In this document: positions 27,400 to 35,982 of the stretch, in pieces
How the letters are laid out: each line of letters begins with the position of its first letter
Position numbering within the stretch: the first letter of the stretch is position 1
NCBI GenBank assembly: GCA_017468465.1
Contig: JAFUIN010000001.1
Coordinates: 78,425-142,424 of the forward strand
Source: Clostridia bacterium
GTDB lineage: Bacteria > Bacillota > Clostridia > UMGS1840
DNA: 64,000 nt
Direction of reading: 5' to 3'
Position numbers and translations under genes: made by a program
Notes under the pieces: generated by a model
Database searches by the model: none
Told to the model about the DNA's origin: nothing
Seen by the model: only the letters and a program-made list of their open reading frames with translations

Positions 27400-28866
27400 T
27401 TGAAAAATAAGCTGCAAGAACGATCTGCTCTTTTTTTTCATTGTGTTTTTTTGATATTCTGTAGTTGTACTGCTACAGCAACTGTTTCGGTTTGTCGTTT
27501 GACCGCTTTGTGTGACCCTGGTCTTTCCTTTTTCAAAACGATAGGCTTTGCACTTCTTTTTGCGGTTATTTCCGCATGTTATTTGCGCTTTTTTTGCAGC
27601 CGCTTCGGCGTTGCAGGATGCCTGGCAGTCTGCTTTATCATCCGTTTCATATTTGTAAGCTGCGTTCAGGTAGAGCCGTTTTCCGATTTTCGGTTGTATC
27701 ATACCATGGCAGAAGCAATGGCAAAAGGGGAACCTCTTTTTTCTCAGTATGGTTCTGTTTTTCCCCATACCATTGGATTTTCCTGGTTATTAAGTCTTGT
27801 TTATCGGGTTTTTGGAGCCAATGTTTTCATCGTTCAGCTTATTCATGTTTTTTTAGAAACGCTGACAGCATACCTTTTGTATTTATGCACAATTCATTTG
27901 TTTGACAAAACAATCGGTATTTTAGCCGCATTTATCTATACGATTTCGCCGGCTTTTCTGTTTTATTCCGAGCTCTTGGCAACCGAAATTATATTCACCT
28001 TGCTTGTTTTTGTGCTATTGTATCTTGCAATTCGATATGCCGAACAGAACAAATTAAGACATGCACTTTTGTTTGGCGCATTGTCAGCACTTTCCAATGG
28101 CATTCGTCCGATGGGAATGGTGCTGATGCTGGCATTTGGCATCTGTACGGTATGCTTTTTGAAACACAAACGATGCCTGATTGCATTGGGGTTGGCGTTG
28201 ATATGCTATTTTGGTGTGTGGTTTGGTGTTGGTTATGGACTTTCTTCGATAAACGGTCAGGAAATCGCAAAAGCTCCGCTTGGCTATAATCTTTACATCG
28301 GCTCCAATTATCACACCTTGGGAAAATGGAATCCGGAGGATTACCGTTATGCCAATGAACTGATCTATCAAAAAAATCTTTCTGCTTCAGAATTTCATAA
28401 ACAGCTGCAACAAGAGGGAATTGCGCGATACCGCGAAAACGGCATTCGTAAGAATACAGAGCTGTTTGTGCAGAAATTTGCAGTACTTTGGGGAAGTGAA
28501 ATGCTTCCTTGCGATTATTTGAACCGCTCAAAGCTTTTTTCAGAGCTTGATGGTATACTTCATTTCAAAAACATATCTAATGGATTTCATTTGTTTTTGA
28601 TGGTGAGTGTGCTTTTGGGCGCTGTTTTTTGGAACAAGAAATCAAAACACATGGGTGTGTTTTTTATCTTATTATTTGTGTTTGGCGTAACTTGCCAGCA
28701 TTTGATTGCCGAAGTGCAGGAGCGGTATTCTTATACGGCTTTGGCACTTTTGATGCCCATTGCGGCATACGGCGTGAAACGATGTTACAAAAAGGGGGCG
28801 AAGCTCTTTGTTCAAGCGACTTCGGGAAGATATCAGAGCGGTGATGGAAAAAGACCCCGCCGCTAA
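27400..28866 (+). CDS. GT39-like polytopic glycosyltransferase
   Basis: A 488-residue protein with about ten membrane helices. The first loop has FSDFRLYHTMAEAM, an acidic motif like the catalytic loop of protein-mannosyl/ArnT-type lipid-linked transferases, and NGIRPMGMVLML follows a conserved basic turn. It probably uses a polyprenyl-phosphate sugar at the outer face. It starts at a TTG (27400) with AGAAGGA about 10 nt upstream. Its 3' end overlaps the cysE start by 59 nt in another frame. Family is clear, substrate unknown. Confidence 0.78.
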   Translation: MKNKLQERSALFFHCVFLIFCSCTATATVSVCRLTALCDPGLSFFKTIGFALLFAVISACYLRFFCSRFGVAGCLAVCFIIRFIFVSCVQVEPFSDFRLYHTMAEAMAKGEPLFSQYGSVFPHTIGFSWLLSLVYRVFGANVFIVQLIHVFLETLTAYLLYLCTIHLFDKTIGILAAFIYTISPAFLFYSELLATEIIFTLLVFVLLYLAIRYAEQNKLRHALLFGALSALSNGIRPMGMVLMLAFGICTVCFLKHKRCLIALGLALICYFGVWFGVGYGLSSINGQEIAKAPLGYNLYIGSNYHTLGKWNPEDYRYANELIYQKNLSASEFHKQLQQEGIARYRENGIRKNTELFVQKFAVLWGSEMLPCDYLNRSKLFSELDGILHFKNISNGFHLFLMVSVLLGAVFWNKKSKHMGVFFILLFVFGVTCQHLIAEVQERYSYTALALLMPIAAYGVKRCYKKGAKLFVQATSGRYQSGDGKRPRR

Positions 28867-29455
28867 AAATGTAATAGAAGTATTTTTTCTTTGTCCGGGA
28901 ATTCACGCGCTTTTCTGGCATCGCAGAGCCCATCGGCTCTATCAGTGGAGGCTGTTCTTTTTAGCCCGCTGGATTTCTCAGACGGTGCGGATGTTTACAG
29001 GCATTGAGATTCATCCCGGTGCAAAAATCGGACACGGTGTGATGATTGACCATGGAATGGGTGTTGTCATCGGAGAAACTGCTGAAGTGGGAGACGGCTG
29101 TACCATTTATCAGAACGTAACCTTAGGCGGTACCGGCAAAGACACGGGCAAGCGTCACCCCACCATCGGAAAAAATGTTATGATTGGAAGCGGTGCGAAG
29201 GTGCTTGGACCCTTTACCGTTGGAGATAATTCCAAAATTGCTGCCAATGCCGTTGTGCTGCGGGAGGTTCCCGAAAACAGCACTTGTGTGGGGGTTCCGG
29301 CAAGAATTGTGGTTCGGAATAATAAGAAGGTCTCTGCAACCGATTGGCAGATGGACCAGACGCACATTCCCGACCCGGTTTCACAGGAACTTTGCAGAAT
29401 GCTTGCACGTATCGAAAAAATTGAAGCGGCACAGGAAGCACAGAAAGGAGAATAA
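28808..29455 (+). CDS. cysE: serine O-acetyltransferase
   Basis: The product is 215 residues from a TTG at 28808, about 9 nt after AAGGGGG. The N-terminal helical part (ALFWHRRAHRLYQW) is followed by a left-handed beta-helix of hexapeptide repeats: IHPGAKIGHGVMIDHGMGVV, then the catalytic histidine and the GGTGKDTGKRHPTIG loop. The enzyme makes O-acetylserine for cysteine synthesis. It overlaps the upstream membrane protein and sits 3 nt before cysS, so amino-acid supply and charging are co-transcribed. The short N-terminus marks the small SAT class. Confidence 0.95.
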   Translation: MFKRLREDIRAVMEKDPAAKNVIEVFFLCPGIHALFWHRRAHRLYQWRLFFLARWISQTVRMFTGIEIHPGAKIGHGVMIDHGMGVVIGETAEVGDGCTIYQNVTLGGTGKDTGKRHPTIGKNVMIGSGAKVLGPFTVGDNSKIAANAVVLREVPENSTCVGVPARIVVRNNKKVSATDWQMDQTHIPDPVSQELCRMLARIEKIEAAQEAQKGE

Positions 29456-29458
29456 GTT

Positions 29459-30853
29459 ATGAAAATTTTTAATACGTTAACCATGCAAAAAGAGGAGTTT
29501 CGTCCTTTAGAAGAAAATAAAGTAAAAATTTATGCCTGCGGACCCACAGTGTATAATTATTTCCATTTGGGAAATGCTCGCCCCTTTATTATTTTTGATA
29601 CCTTGCGCCGTTATTTTGAATACCGTGGCTATGAAGTGAAATTTGTGCAGAATTTCACTGATATTGATGATAAAATGATTAAACGTGCCAACGAAGAGGG
29701 CATTACCGTTCGGGAATTGGCAGACCGGTTCATCAAAGAATATTATACCGATGCAAAAGGACTTGGTGTAAAAGAGGCCGATGTTCACCCCCGTGCAACC
29801 GATGTGATTCCTCAGATTATCAAAATGTGTGAAACACTGATTGATAAGGGCTTTGCCTATGAAAAAAACGGCGACGTATATTTTGAAACCAAAAAATTCA
29901 AATCCTACGGGAAGCTGTCTCATCAGCCTTTGGAGGATTTGGAGGCAGGTGCCCGCATCAATGTGAATGAAGACAAAAAAGACCCCATGGATTTTGCTGT
30001 TTGGAAAGCAAAAAAAGAAGGGGAGCCTGCCTGGGAATCTCCTTGGGGAGAAGGTCGTCCGGGATGGCATATTGAATGTAGCGCCATGGTCAATGAATAT
30101 TTGGGCAAAACCATTGATATTCACTGCGGTGGGAAAGATTTATCCTTCCCCCATCACGAAAACGAAATTGCACAGTCCGAAGCGGCAAACGGCGTGCCCT
30201 TTGCCAATTACTGGATGCACAATGGCTACATTAACATTGATAACCGTAAAATGTCAAAATCCTTGGGCAATTTCTTCACCGTTCGTGATTTGGCAGAAAA
30301 ATTCCCCTATGATGTGCTTCGTTTTTTTATGCTTTCTGCTCATTACAGAAGCCCCATCAACTTTTCCGATGAGCTTTTGGAACAGGCAAAAACCGGCTTG
30401 GGCAGAATTGTAAATTGCATCAAAAATCTGGAGTTTTTACAGGACAAGGTGGAAGATGCTCCCATTCGCGCAGAACAGCAGAGCGCTTTGGATGGCTACC
30501 GCGAAAAATTCATCGGTGCAATGGATGACGATTTGAACACAGCAGAAGCCATTGGGATTATTTTTGAGCTGGTTCGCGATGTTAATACCGAAACCAAGGA
30601 AAACGCCACCAAAGGCTATGTGGATGCAGCCTACAGTCTGTTAAAAGAGTTAACCGGCGTGCTTAACATTGCCCGGGAAGAAGAAGCTTCGGATGTGGAT
30701 GTTTCGTTGATTGAAGCAAAAATCGAAGAGCGTAGACAGGCAAAAAAAGAGAAAAATTTTGCACGTGCCGATGAAATCCGTGCAGAACTGCTTGCTATGG
30801 GAATTGTGATTGAAGACACCAGAGAAGGTGTAAAATGGCACAAAGCAGATTGA
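29459..30853 (+). CDS. cysS: cysteinyl-tRNA synthetase
   Basis: A 464-residue class I synthetase. The HIGH-type motif is in [17 protein letters not shown], the zinc ligands in CGPT, ECSAM and [10 protein letters not shown], and the KMSKS loop in KMSKSLGN. The C-terminal region is the DALR-type anticodon domain. It charges tRNA-Cys with cysteine. AGAAAGGAGAATAAGTT precedes the ATG. Confidence 0.98.
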   Translation: MKIFNTLTMQKEEFRPLEENKVKIYACGPTVYNYFHLGNARPFIIFDTLRRYFEYRGYEVKFVQNFTDIDDKMIKRANEEGITVRELADRFIKEYYTDAKGLGVKEADVHPRATDVIPQIIKMCETLIDKGFAYEKNGDVYFETKKFKSYGKLSHQPLEDLEAGARINVNEDKKDPMDFAVWKAKKEGEPAWESPWGEGRPGWHIECSAMVNEYLGKTIDIHCGGKDLSFPHHENEIAQSEAANGVPFANYWMHNGYINIDNRKMSKSLGNFFTVRDLAEKFPYDVLRFFMLSAHYRSPINFSDELLEQAKTGLGRIVNCIKNLEFLQDKVEDAPIRAEQQSALDGYREKFIGAMDDDLNTAEAIGIIFELVRDVNTETKENATKGYVDAAYSLLKELTGVLNIAREEEASDVDVSLIEAKIEERRQAKKEKNFARADEIRAELLAMGIVIEDTREGVKWHKAD

Positions 30854-30900
30854 TTGTGGAATAATTTTTTCGGAAAATGAAAATAATTTTTTGAAACCAC

Positions 30901-30929
30901 TTGAAAAGTGTAGGGAAATAGTGTATAAT
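30901..30929 (+). promoter_or_regulatory. promoter of yajC
   Basis: TTGAAA (30901-30906), 17 nt, TATAAT (30924-30929). Confidence 0.85.
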
Positions 30930-30975
30930 ATTTTGTGATAAAAGAAACTTTATAAGCCGAAAGTGGGTGAATAGA

Positions 30976-31266
30976 ATGCCGGCTCAGGATATGGGAGCAA
31001 TGCTCAGCTCTTTTTTACCGCTGATTATTATGATCGTGGTTTTCTATTTTCTGATCATTATGCCTCAGAAAAAGAAAGATAAAAAATTCAAAGAAATGGT
31101 TGCCGCTTTAGAAAAAGGGGACACCGTTATCACCATTGGAGGAATCGAAGGAAAGGTGGCACAGATTAAAGACACCACCATCACTTTGGAGGTTGGTGCA
31201 GACAACACCAAAATCGTATTCCACAAATGGGCGATTAAAGACGTTATGCAAAAAGAAAAGGCATAA
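30976..31266 (+). CDS. yajC: preprotein translocase subunit YajC
   Basis: The product is 96 residues from the ATG at 30976 (GTGGGTGA lies just upstream; the in-frame GTG at 30967 is part of it). One N-terminal membrane helix (LPLIIMIVVFYFLIIMP) is followed by the family motif KKKDKKFKEMVAALEKGD and GGIEGKV. YajC associates with SecDF-YidC in protein export. It leads the yajC, TIGR04086, SCIFF run, a common arrangement in Clostridia. Confidence 0.95.
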   Translation: MPAQDMGAMLSSFLPLIIMIVVFYFLIIMPQKKKDKKFKEMVAALEKGDTVITIGGIEGKVAQIKDTTITLEVGADNTKIVFHKWAIKDVMQKEKA

Positions 31267-31322
31267 AAATTTCTCTTCGTTCCTATAATGGTAGTAAACT
31301 ACTGTTTTAGGGAGTGAGTAAA

Positions 31323-31733
31323 ATGAATCAACCCGAAAAAGAAGGTGTGCAAACGGTGAGTAAACGAATTATTGGCGCAGCTGTAGTTGGCTGGTTGTTT
31401 TTGCTTGCCGGAGTTCTTCTGTCGGCATTTGTGTTTCATATTTTTTCGTTGCCTGAGGGGGCAATCCCTTGGGTGAGCGCCATTCTCAGTTACATAGCAG
31501 CATTTCTTTGCGGCTTTCTTGCTGCAAAGGGAGTCAAGAGAAAAGGCTTTTTGAAAGGCTTTTGGGCAGGTGTGCTGTTTGTTGTGATTGATTTAATTGT
31601 GGTGTTAACCGTTCAGGCGCAGTTTAGAATCTGGAATGCAATTATCCTGCTTGTGCTGTCTGTTTTTGGCGGCATTGTGGGAATCAACAAAAAAACAAAA
31701 GGAAAAACCAAGAAAGGAATTTTAAGACCATGA
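31323..31733 (+). CDS. TIGR04086 family membrane protein
   Basis: The product is 136 residues from the ATG at 31323 (GGAGTGAG upstream). It has four predicted membrane helices (VVGWLFLLAGVLLSAFVF, AILSYIAAFLCGFLAA, GVLFVVIDLIVVLTV, AIILLVLSVFGGIVG) and a lysine-rich C-terminus. The small membrane family TIGR04086 occurs beside SCIFF in Clostridia. Its last base pairs overlap the SCIFF start (ATGA). Function unknown. Confidence 0.82.
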   Translation: MNQPEKEGVQTVSKRIIGAAVVGWLFLLAGVLLSAFVFHIFSLPEGAIPWVSAILSYIAAFLCGFLAAKGVKRKGFLKGFWAGVLFVVIDLIVVLTVQAQFRIWNAIILLVLSVFGGIVGINKKTKGKTKKGILRP

Positions 31734-31870
31734 AACAGATTAAAACCTTAACTACCAAAAATTTAGCAGAAAACTTAGCAAAAAAAGGCTGTGGCGAATG
31801 CCAGACCTCTTGCCAGTCTGCTTGTAAGACTTCTTGCACCGTTGCAAACCAGAAATGCGAACAGAAATAA
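31730..31870 (+). CDS. scfA: SCIFF ranthipeptide precursor
   Basis: A 46-residue peptide with six cysteines at 21, 24, 28, 32, 36 and 43, with the core CGECQTSCQSACKTSC. This is the six-cysteines-in-forty-five (SCIFF) peptide conserved across Clostridia, which a radical-SAM enzyme (ScfB) crosslinks through thioether bonds. The ATG overlaps the stop of the preceding membrane gene by 4 nt. The usual maturase gene does not follow: a terminator and a formyl-THF cyclo-ligase come next. Confidence 0.93.
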   Translation: MKQIKTLTTKNLAENLAKKGCGECQTSCQSACKTSCTVANQKCEQK

Positions 31871-31885
31871 TTGAACAATTATGAT

Positions 31886-31913
31886 AAAAAGACGGGTTTT
31901 GCCCGTCTTTTTT
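31886..31913 (+). terminator. terminator after scfA
   Basis: GACGGG, loop TTTTG, CCCGTC then a run of T, 21 nt after the peptide stop. Confidence 0.9.
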
Positions 31914-31935
31914 CATAAAATCGGGAGAATGGCTT

Positions 31936-32475
31936 ATGACGAAGGAACAGCTAAGAAAAGAATTGCACAGCATAAGAAACGGGTTAAAAGATACCATCAG
32001 TGCCTCTCACCAAATTGCAAAGCTGATTGCGAGGGAACCTTTTTTTCAAAATGCCGGCACAGTCATGCTTTATTATGCAATAAAAAGCGAAATTGTCACC
32101 GATTTTTTATGGGAAAAATGTGTGGATGAGGGGAAAATATGCCTCTTTCCGAAATGTATTTCAAAAACAGAAATGATTGCTGTAAGAGCAGAAAGCAAAA
32201 CCGAGTTTCAAACGGGTGCTTACGGCATTATGGAGCCGATTTCTTCCACGGCATATCCCAAAGAAAAAATTGACTTGATCATTGTGCCTGGCTTGGGATT
32301 TGACAAAGAAAAATTCCGCATCGGGTACGGTGCAGGCTACTATGACCGCTATCTTTCCGATTACACCGGTATTTCTGTTGGATTGTGTCGGGAAGCGCTG
32401 CTGAAGGAAAGCGTGTTTCCGGCTTCACACGATGTGAAGCTCTCTTATATCGCAACCGAGAAGCAAATATTTTAA
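31936..32475 (+). CDS. 5-formyltetrahydrofolate cyclo-ligase
   Basis: The 179-residue product has the normal length of the family, which converts 5-formyl-THF and ATP to 5,10-methenyl-THF. The folate/ATP site motif RIGYGAGYYDRYLSDY and IIVPGLGFDKEKFR are intact, and the N-terminal KEQLRKELHSIRNGL is typical. CGGGAGAATGGCTT precedes the ATG. It follows the SCIFF terminator with no clear promoter of its own. Confidence 0.95.
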   Translation: MTKEQLRKELHSIRNGLKDTISASHQIAKLIAREPFFQNAGTVMLYYAIKSEIVTDFLWEKCVDEGKICLFPKCISKTEMIAVRAESKTEFQTGAYGIMEPISSTAYPKEKIDLIIVPGLGFDKEKFRIGYGAGYYDRYLSDYTGISVGLCREALLKESVFPASHDVKLSYIATEKQIF

Positions 32476-32564
32476 TTCTCCGAAAAAGATATTGGTAAAT
32501 TTAATAATAGAAAATACAATTTTTTGTTAAAAGTGACAATTTGTAAAGAATTAACAACAAACTA

Positions 32565-32593
32565 TTGAAAAAAATACATATTTTTTGTATAAT
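32565..32593 (+). promoter_or_regulatory. promoter of the purine permease operon
   Basis: TTGAAA (32565-32570), 17 nt, TATAAT (32588-32593). The 157-nt upstream gap holds no purine-riboswitch core that I can see. Confidence 0.85.
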
Positions 32594-32632
32594 ATTATTG
32601 AAAATTTTTCTTGAAAAGGAGAGCATTCAAAA

Positions 32633-33985
32633 ATGGAAAAACTGTTTAAGCTCAAAGAACATGGCACGAATGTCAAAACAGAAATCCTTGCAGGGATTAC
32701 CACATTCCTGGCAATGGCTTACATTTTGGCAGTCAACCCCAATTATCTGGGTGGCATCCCGGGTGCGTCCCCGGCAGCAATCTTTATGGCAACTGCAATT
32801 TCTGCAGCAATCGCAACTATTTGTATGGCGTTTTTTGCAAACTATCCGGTAGCATTGGCATCCGGTATGGGTTTGAATGCCTTTTTCGCATTCACTGTTT
32901 GCGGCGCTATGGGTTGTTCCTATCAGGTAGCCTTAACCGCAGTTTTTGTTGAAGGTATTATCTTCATCATTTTGTCTCTGTTCAAGTTTAGAGAAGCACT
33001 GGTAAACAAAATTCCTGCCAACTTAAAATTTGGTATCACTGCAGGTATTGGTCTGTTTATCACCATTATTGCATTGATTAACTCCAAAGTAATCGTTTCT
33101 GACCCGGCTACTACCGTTGCACTGGGCGATTTGTCTTCTGTTCCGGTTATTTTATCTATTGTTGGTTTACTTATTATCGGCGTGCTTCAGTATAAAAAAG
33201 TTCCCGGCGGTATCTTGCTTGGTATCATCGCTACCTGGATTTTAGGAATTATTTTTGAACTGGTTGGCTGGTACGTTCCGGACCCGTCAAACGGTGTATT
33301 TTCTGTAATTCCGTCTTTATCCTGGGATGCAATCAAAGCAAACTTTGCTGCACCTGCACTGTTCCAGTTCGATTTTGGATATGTTGTGAAGAATTTCGCT
33401 TCCTTTGCAATTGTTGTATTTACATTCTTATATACCGATATTTTTGACACTGTTGGAACCTTAATCGGTGTAACCCAGAAAGCCGGTCTCATCAAAGAAG
33501 ACGGCACTCTGCCTAACGCAGGCGGTGCTTTAATGGCAGACGCTGTTGGTACTGTTGTAGGTGCTTGTCTTGGTACTTCCACCGTTACCAGCTATGTAGA
33601 ATCTTCTGCAGGGGTTGCAGCAGGCGGTAAAACCGGTTTAACTGCATTAACCACCGGTATTATGTTTATCATTGCAATCATCTTTGCACCGGTATTTTTG
33701 GCAATCCCCAGCTTTGCTACTACTCCGGCAATGCTTTACGTTGGTATCCTGATGCTGTCTGCAATTAAAAACATGGATTTTGAAGGCGACATTGCTGACG
33801 TTATCGGCGGTTTCTTAGCAGTTGTTATGATGCCTTTTGCGTACTCCATTGCAACCGGTATTATGTTTGGTATCGTTTCTTGGGTTATCTTAAAGGTATG
33901 TATCGGCAAAATCAAAGACATCAGTGCAATTATGTGGATTTCCTTTGCACTGTTTGCTTTGTATATCGCAACGCTTGTAATGTAA
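32633..33985 (+). CDS. NCS2 family purine permease (adenine/guanine/hypoxanthine)
   Basis: A 450-residue transporter with 12-14 membrane helices. N-terminal EILAGITTFLAMAYILAVNP, then ASGMGLNAFFAFTVC, GITAGIGLFITIIALIN, and the late DIFDTVGTLIGVTQ and STVTSYVESSAGVAAGGKTG mark the AzgA/PbuG-type NCS2 group that imports purine bases with protons. AAAAGGAGAGCATTC precedes the ATG. It is followed 21 nt later by a phosphoribosyltransferase, so the pair forms a purine-salvage operon. Confidence 0.95.
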   Translation: MEKLFKLKEHGTNVKTEILAGITTFLAMAYILAVNPNYLGGIPGASPAAIFMATAISAAIATICMAFFANYPVALASGMGLNAFFAFTVCGAMGCSYQVALTAVFVEGIIFIILSLFKFREALVNKIPANLKFGITAGIGLFITIIALINSKVIVSDPATTVALGDLSSVPVILSIVGLLIIGVLQYKKVPGGILLGIIATWILGIIFELVGWYVPDPSNGVFSVIPSLSWDAIKANFAAPALFQFDFGYVVKNFASFAIVVFTFLYTDIFDTVGTLIGVTQKAGLIKEDGTLPNAGGALMADAVGTVVGACLGTSTVTSYVESSAGVAAGGKTGLTALTTGIMFIIAIIFAPVFLAIPSFATTPAMLYVGILMLSAIKNMDFEGDIADVIGGFLAVVMMPFAYSIATGIMFGIVSWVILKVCIGKIKDISAIMWISFALFALYIATLVM

Positions 33986-34006
33986 GATTGAGAGGTTGAA
34001 TATTTT

Positions 34007-34567
34007 ATGGCATCTCATTACGAGATGGAAATTGCCGGTGTAAAACGGCAGCTTCCGCTTTGTCCCATCGGAGAAGATTTGTATATCGGTGCTTTCATCA
34101 TGTTTGGTGATGTAGAGCTAACCGAATGCTGTGCAAGAGAGCTTTTGAAAAAAGCACCCGAGCATGATGTTTTAATTACAGCAGAAGCAAAGGGCATTCC
34201 GCTGGTTTGCGAAATGGCACGTCAGGAAGGGGTCAATCACTATGTGGTTGCCAGAAAAGGCCCGAAGCTTTATATGAAAAATCTCATTACTACAGATGTG
34301 GACTCTATTACCACAGCAAAAACACAGACCTTGTGCATCGGAGAACGGGAAACCGAAATGCTCCGTGGCAAGCGGGTTCTGATTGTGGATGATGTCATCA
34401 GCACAGGCGAGTCTCTTCTGGCACTGGAAAAGCTGGTGAACCTGGCTGGCGGTAACATTGTTGGAAAAATGGCAGTTCTTGCTGAAGGTGATGCAGTTGG
34501 CAGAGAGGATTTAATCTATCTGGAGCCGCTTCCCTTATTTCATAAAGACGGAACTGTAATTTCCTGA
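34007..34567 (+). CDS. phosphoribosyltransferase, adenine-type
   Basis: The 186-residue product has the PRPP-binding motif VLIVDDVISTGESLLAL near residue 125 and the flexible-loop region before it. VITAEAKGIPLVCEMARQ and the C-terminal LEPLPLFHKDG resemble adenine phosphoribosyltransferases, which make AMP from adenine and PRPP. Operon with the permease supports a purine-base substrate. The residues that discriminate adenine from xanthine cannot be judged by eye, so no symbol is given. Confidence 0.85.
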   Translation: MASHYEMEIAGVKRQLPLCPIGEDLYIGAFIMFGDVELTECCARELLKKAPEHDVLITAEAKGIPLVCEMARQEGVNHYVVARKGPKLYMKNLITTDVDSITTAKTQTLCIGERETEMLRGKRVLIVDDVISTGESLLALEKLVNLAGGNIVGKMAVLAEGDAVGREDLIYLEPLPLFHKDGTVIS

Positions 34568-34579
34568 TTGTTTATGAAA

Positions 34580-34618
34580 AAAGCATTGATTTCAAAATGG
34601 AAATCAATGCTTTTTTTA
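34580..34618 (+). terminator. terminator of the purine operon
   Basis: AAAGCATTGATTTC, 6-nt loop, GAAATCAATGCTTT and a T-run: a 14-bp stem. Confidence 0.93.
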
Positions 34619-34633
34619 TATAAAAATAATTGT

Positions 34634-34744
34634 TTATTTTTCTTGGGATAAATCTTGCTGGCGAAGGGTCTGCTTCCACAGAAGATAGGCATCTATGCTC
34701 CCTGTTTTGAAAAATAAATTCCGAAAAAAATCATGGTTTTGCAT
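34634..34744 (-). CDS. YqzL-like small protein
   Basis: A 36-codon ORF on the minus strand. It has a good ribosome site (AAGGAG, 9 nt before the ATG) and reads NHDFFRNLFFKTGSIDAYL, the pattern of the YqzL family (a short FW-x-x-F-K-x-T-G-x-x-x-x-Y-L peptide of unknown role found near era/recO in Bacillus). Here it stands alone between the purine operon terminator and the small-protein cluster. Confidence 0.7.
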   Translation of the reverse strand: MQNHDFFRNLFFKTGSIDAYLLWKQTLRQQDLSQEK

Positions 34745-34862
34745 ATCCTCTGTCTCCTTATGGTTTTGTTTTTTATTTCGGTAATATTGTAACCTGCTTT
34801 CGTGAAATTTATAACCAAAATGAGATTCTTACATATATTGTTAATGAAAGAGGTGATACGAG

Positions 34863-34922
34863 ATGAAAGGCGATTCTTCTTTATTATTTTTTATCTTAAT
34901 TTTCTTATTATTATTTTATTAA
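34863..34922 (+). CDS. 19-residue hydrophobic peptide
   Basis: A 20-codon ORF beginning MKGDSS and continuing as an uninterrupted hydrophobic run (LLFFILIFLLLFY). AAAGAGGTGATACGAG upstream gives a strong ribosome site. Upstream ATAA and CATATATT, about 17 nt apart, could form a sporulation-sigma promoter. The form resembles small membrane peptides of spores, but the family is not recognised; its start and coding status are inferred. Confidence 0.5.
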   Translation: MKGDSSLLFFILIFLLLFY

Positions 34923-34934
34923 AAACATAAAAAA

Positions 34935-34988
34935 GGGGATTGCTGCATAAGATAACCAGTGAAACAGCCGCTTATGTCTGCAATCCCC
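34935..34988 (+). promoter_or_regulatory. long hairpin ahead of the 35009 gene
   Basis: GGGGATTGC and CATAAG pair with CTTATG and GCAATCCCC across a 19-nt apical loop. No T-run follows, so it is more likely an mRNA-stabilising or regulatory hairpin 10 nt before the next ribosome site. Confidence 0.6.
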
Positions 34989-35008
34989 CAACGATATAAA
35001 GGAGACAT

Positions 35009-35251
35009 ATGATGGCGGGATTAGAAGATTTTTTCAAAGGTTATGACAAAGCACGGGTAGAAAGTGCAATGAACCGTGCAAAATTGCTTGCAGAACATCC
35101 GAAAGTGCAGGAGGCTCTTTCCAGAGTAGACAAAAAAGAAATTACACAGATGCTTCGCACCTTGTCCGAGGAAGACAAAAACCGTTTAATGAAATCTTTT
35201 TTGGAAATGGAAGGCCGAGAATTTTCAGAGTTGCTCAAGAAGATGAAGTAA
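35009..35251 (+). CDS. uncharacterised 80-residue helical protein
   Basis: The sequence is charged and helical with no cysteine and no membrane segment (DDFFKGYDK-like start GLEDFFKGYDKARVESA, then MLRTLSEEDKNRLMKSFLEM). AAAGGAG precedes the ATG at 35009; an ATG three bases later is an equal alternative. It is the first of three consecutive small genes with strong ribosome sites. I do not recognise the family. Confidence 0.7.
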   Translation: MMAGLEDFFKGYDKARVESAMNRAKLLAEHPKVQEALSRVDKKEITQMLRTLSEEDKNRLMKSFLEMEGREFSELLKKMK

Positions 35252-35272
35252 AACCGTTTAGGAGGTGGTAAA

Positions 35273-35638
35273 ATGGCAGAAATGGATAAGAACGCCATTT
35301 TCAATTTACTGGAAGGGGTGTTAGGTCAGGAAAAAGCAAAGGAAGCCGGTTCATTGCTGGATGCTTTGCCTATCGGGAAGGAGGAAACGACGCCTGTTTC
35401 GTCAACGCTTTCCCAGTCAGGCAATGATGATTTGATTGATACTGCCCAAATGATGCAGCAGGTTTCCGGACTGATGAATCGGTTCCGGGAAGCAAAAAAT
35501 ACCAAGGAGGTGCACTTGCTTTCTGCGCTGAAGCCTTATCTTCGTGCCTCCCGACAGCCAAAGGTGGATTCCTGCCTGAAGATTTTACAAGCCTACGAGG
35601 TATTTCATACCATGAAGAAATCCGGAAAAATTCCGTAA
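35273..35638 (+). CDS. uncharacterised 121-residue protein of Clostridia
   Basis: The protein has a poorly structured N-terminal half and a C-terminal helical segment HLLSALKPYLRASRQPKVDSC. That LLxALKPYLxxxRQxKVD pattern recurs in small Firmicute proteins that I remember as uncharacterised. GGAGGTGGTAAA precedes the ATG. It follows the 80-residue gene by 21 nt; the two and the next gene probably share a transcript. Confidence 0.7.
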   Translation: MAEMDKNAIFNLLEGVLGQEKAKEAGSLLDALPIGKEETTPVSSTLSQSGNDDLIDTAQMMQQVSGLMNRFREAKNTKEVHLLSALKPYLRASRQPKVDSCLKILQAYEVFHTMKKSGKIP

Positions 35639-35665
35639 TATACATAGAGATGGGAGCGTTTCATC

Positions 35666-35890
35666 ATGTATCAGTCTTTTCCGCAAACAGTATACACAAA
35701 AAAAGAAAATGCCATGCCCAAATTATCCGGGCAGAATTATCCGGTTAAGAAAAAATCCGTGACCGATTCTTTATTTTCAGGGCTGGAGATTGATGACATC
35801 ATTTTAATTGGAATTTTGCTCATTCTTCTCAGCGAAGATAAAGATGATTGGATATTGATTGGGGTCATTATTTTTTTGTTATTTTTTTAA
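35666..35890 (+). CDS. small membrane protein with acidic hydrophobic tail
   Basis: The 74-residue product has a hydrophilic N-terminus (QTVYTKKENAMPKLSGQNY) followed by two hydrophobic segments (DDIILIGILLILLS and WILIGVIIFLLFF) separated by EDKDD. GGGAG precedes the ATG. It resembles small spore-associated membrane peptides of Clostridia, which are defined more by composition than by function. Third gene of the cluster. Confidence 0.65.
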   Translation: MYQSFPQTVYTKKENAMPKLSGQNYPVKKKSVTDSLFSGLEIDDIILIGILLILLSEDKDDWILIGVIIFLLFF

Positions 35891-35982
35891 GAAACAGGTA
35901 TAATTGGATGAAAAACTGTTCATACTGAAAACGAGAAAAGAAATTCATCTTTTCCGATTATTAAAAGAGGAGGCATTTTCGT

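Noticed and set aside
32476-32632. possible purine riboswitch before the NCS2 permease
   Set aside because: The conserved purine-aptamer core and its two loop motifs are not present; only a sigma-A promoter is visible.
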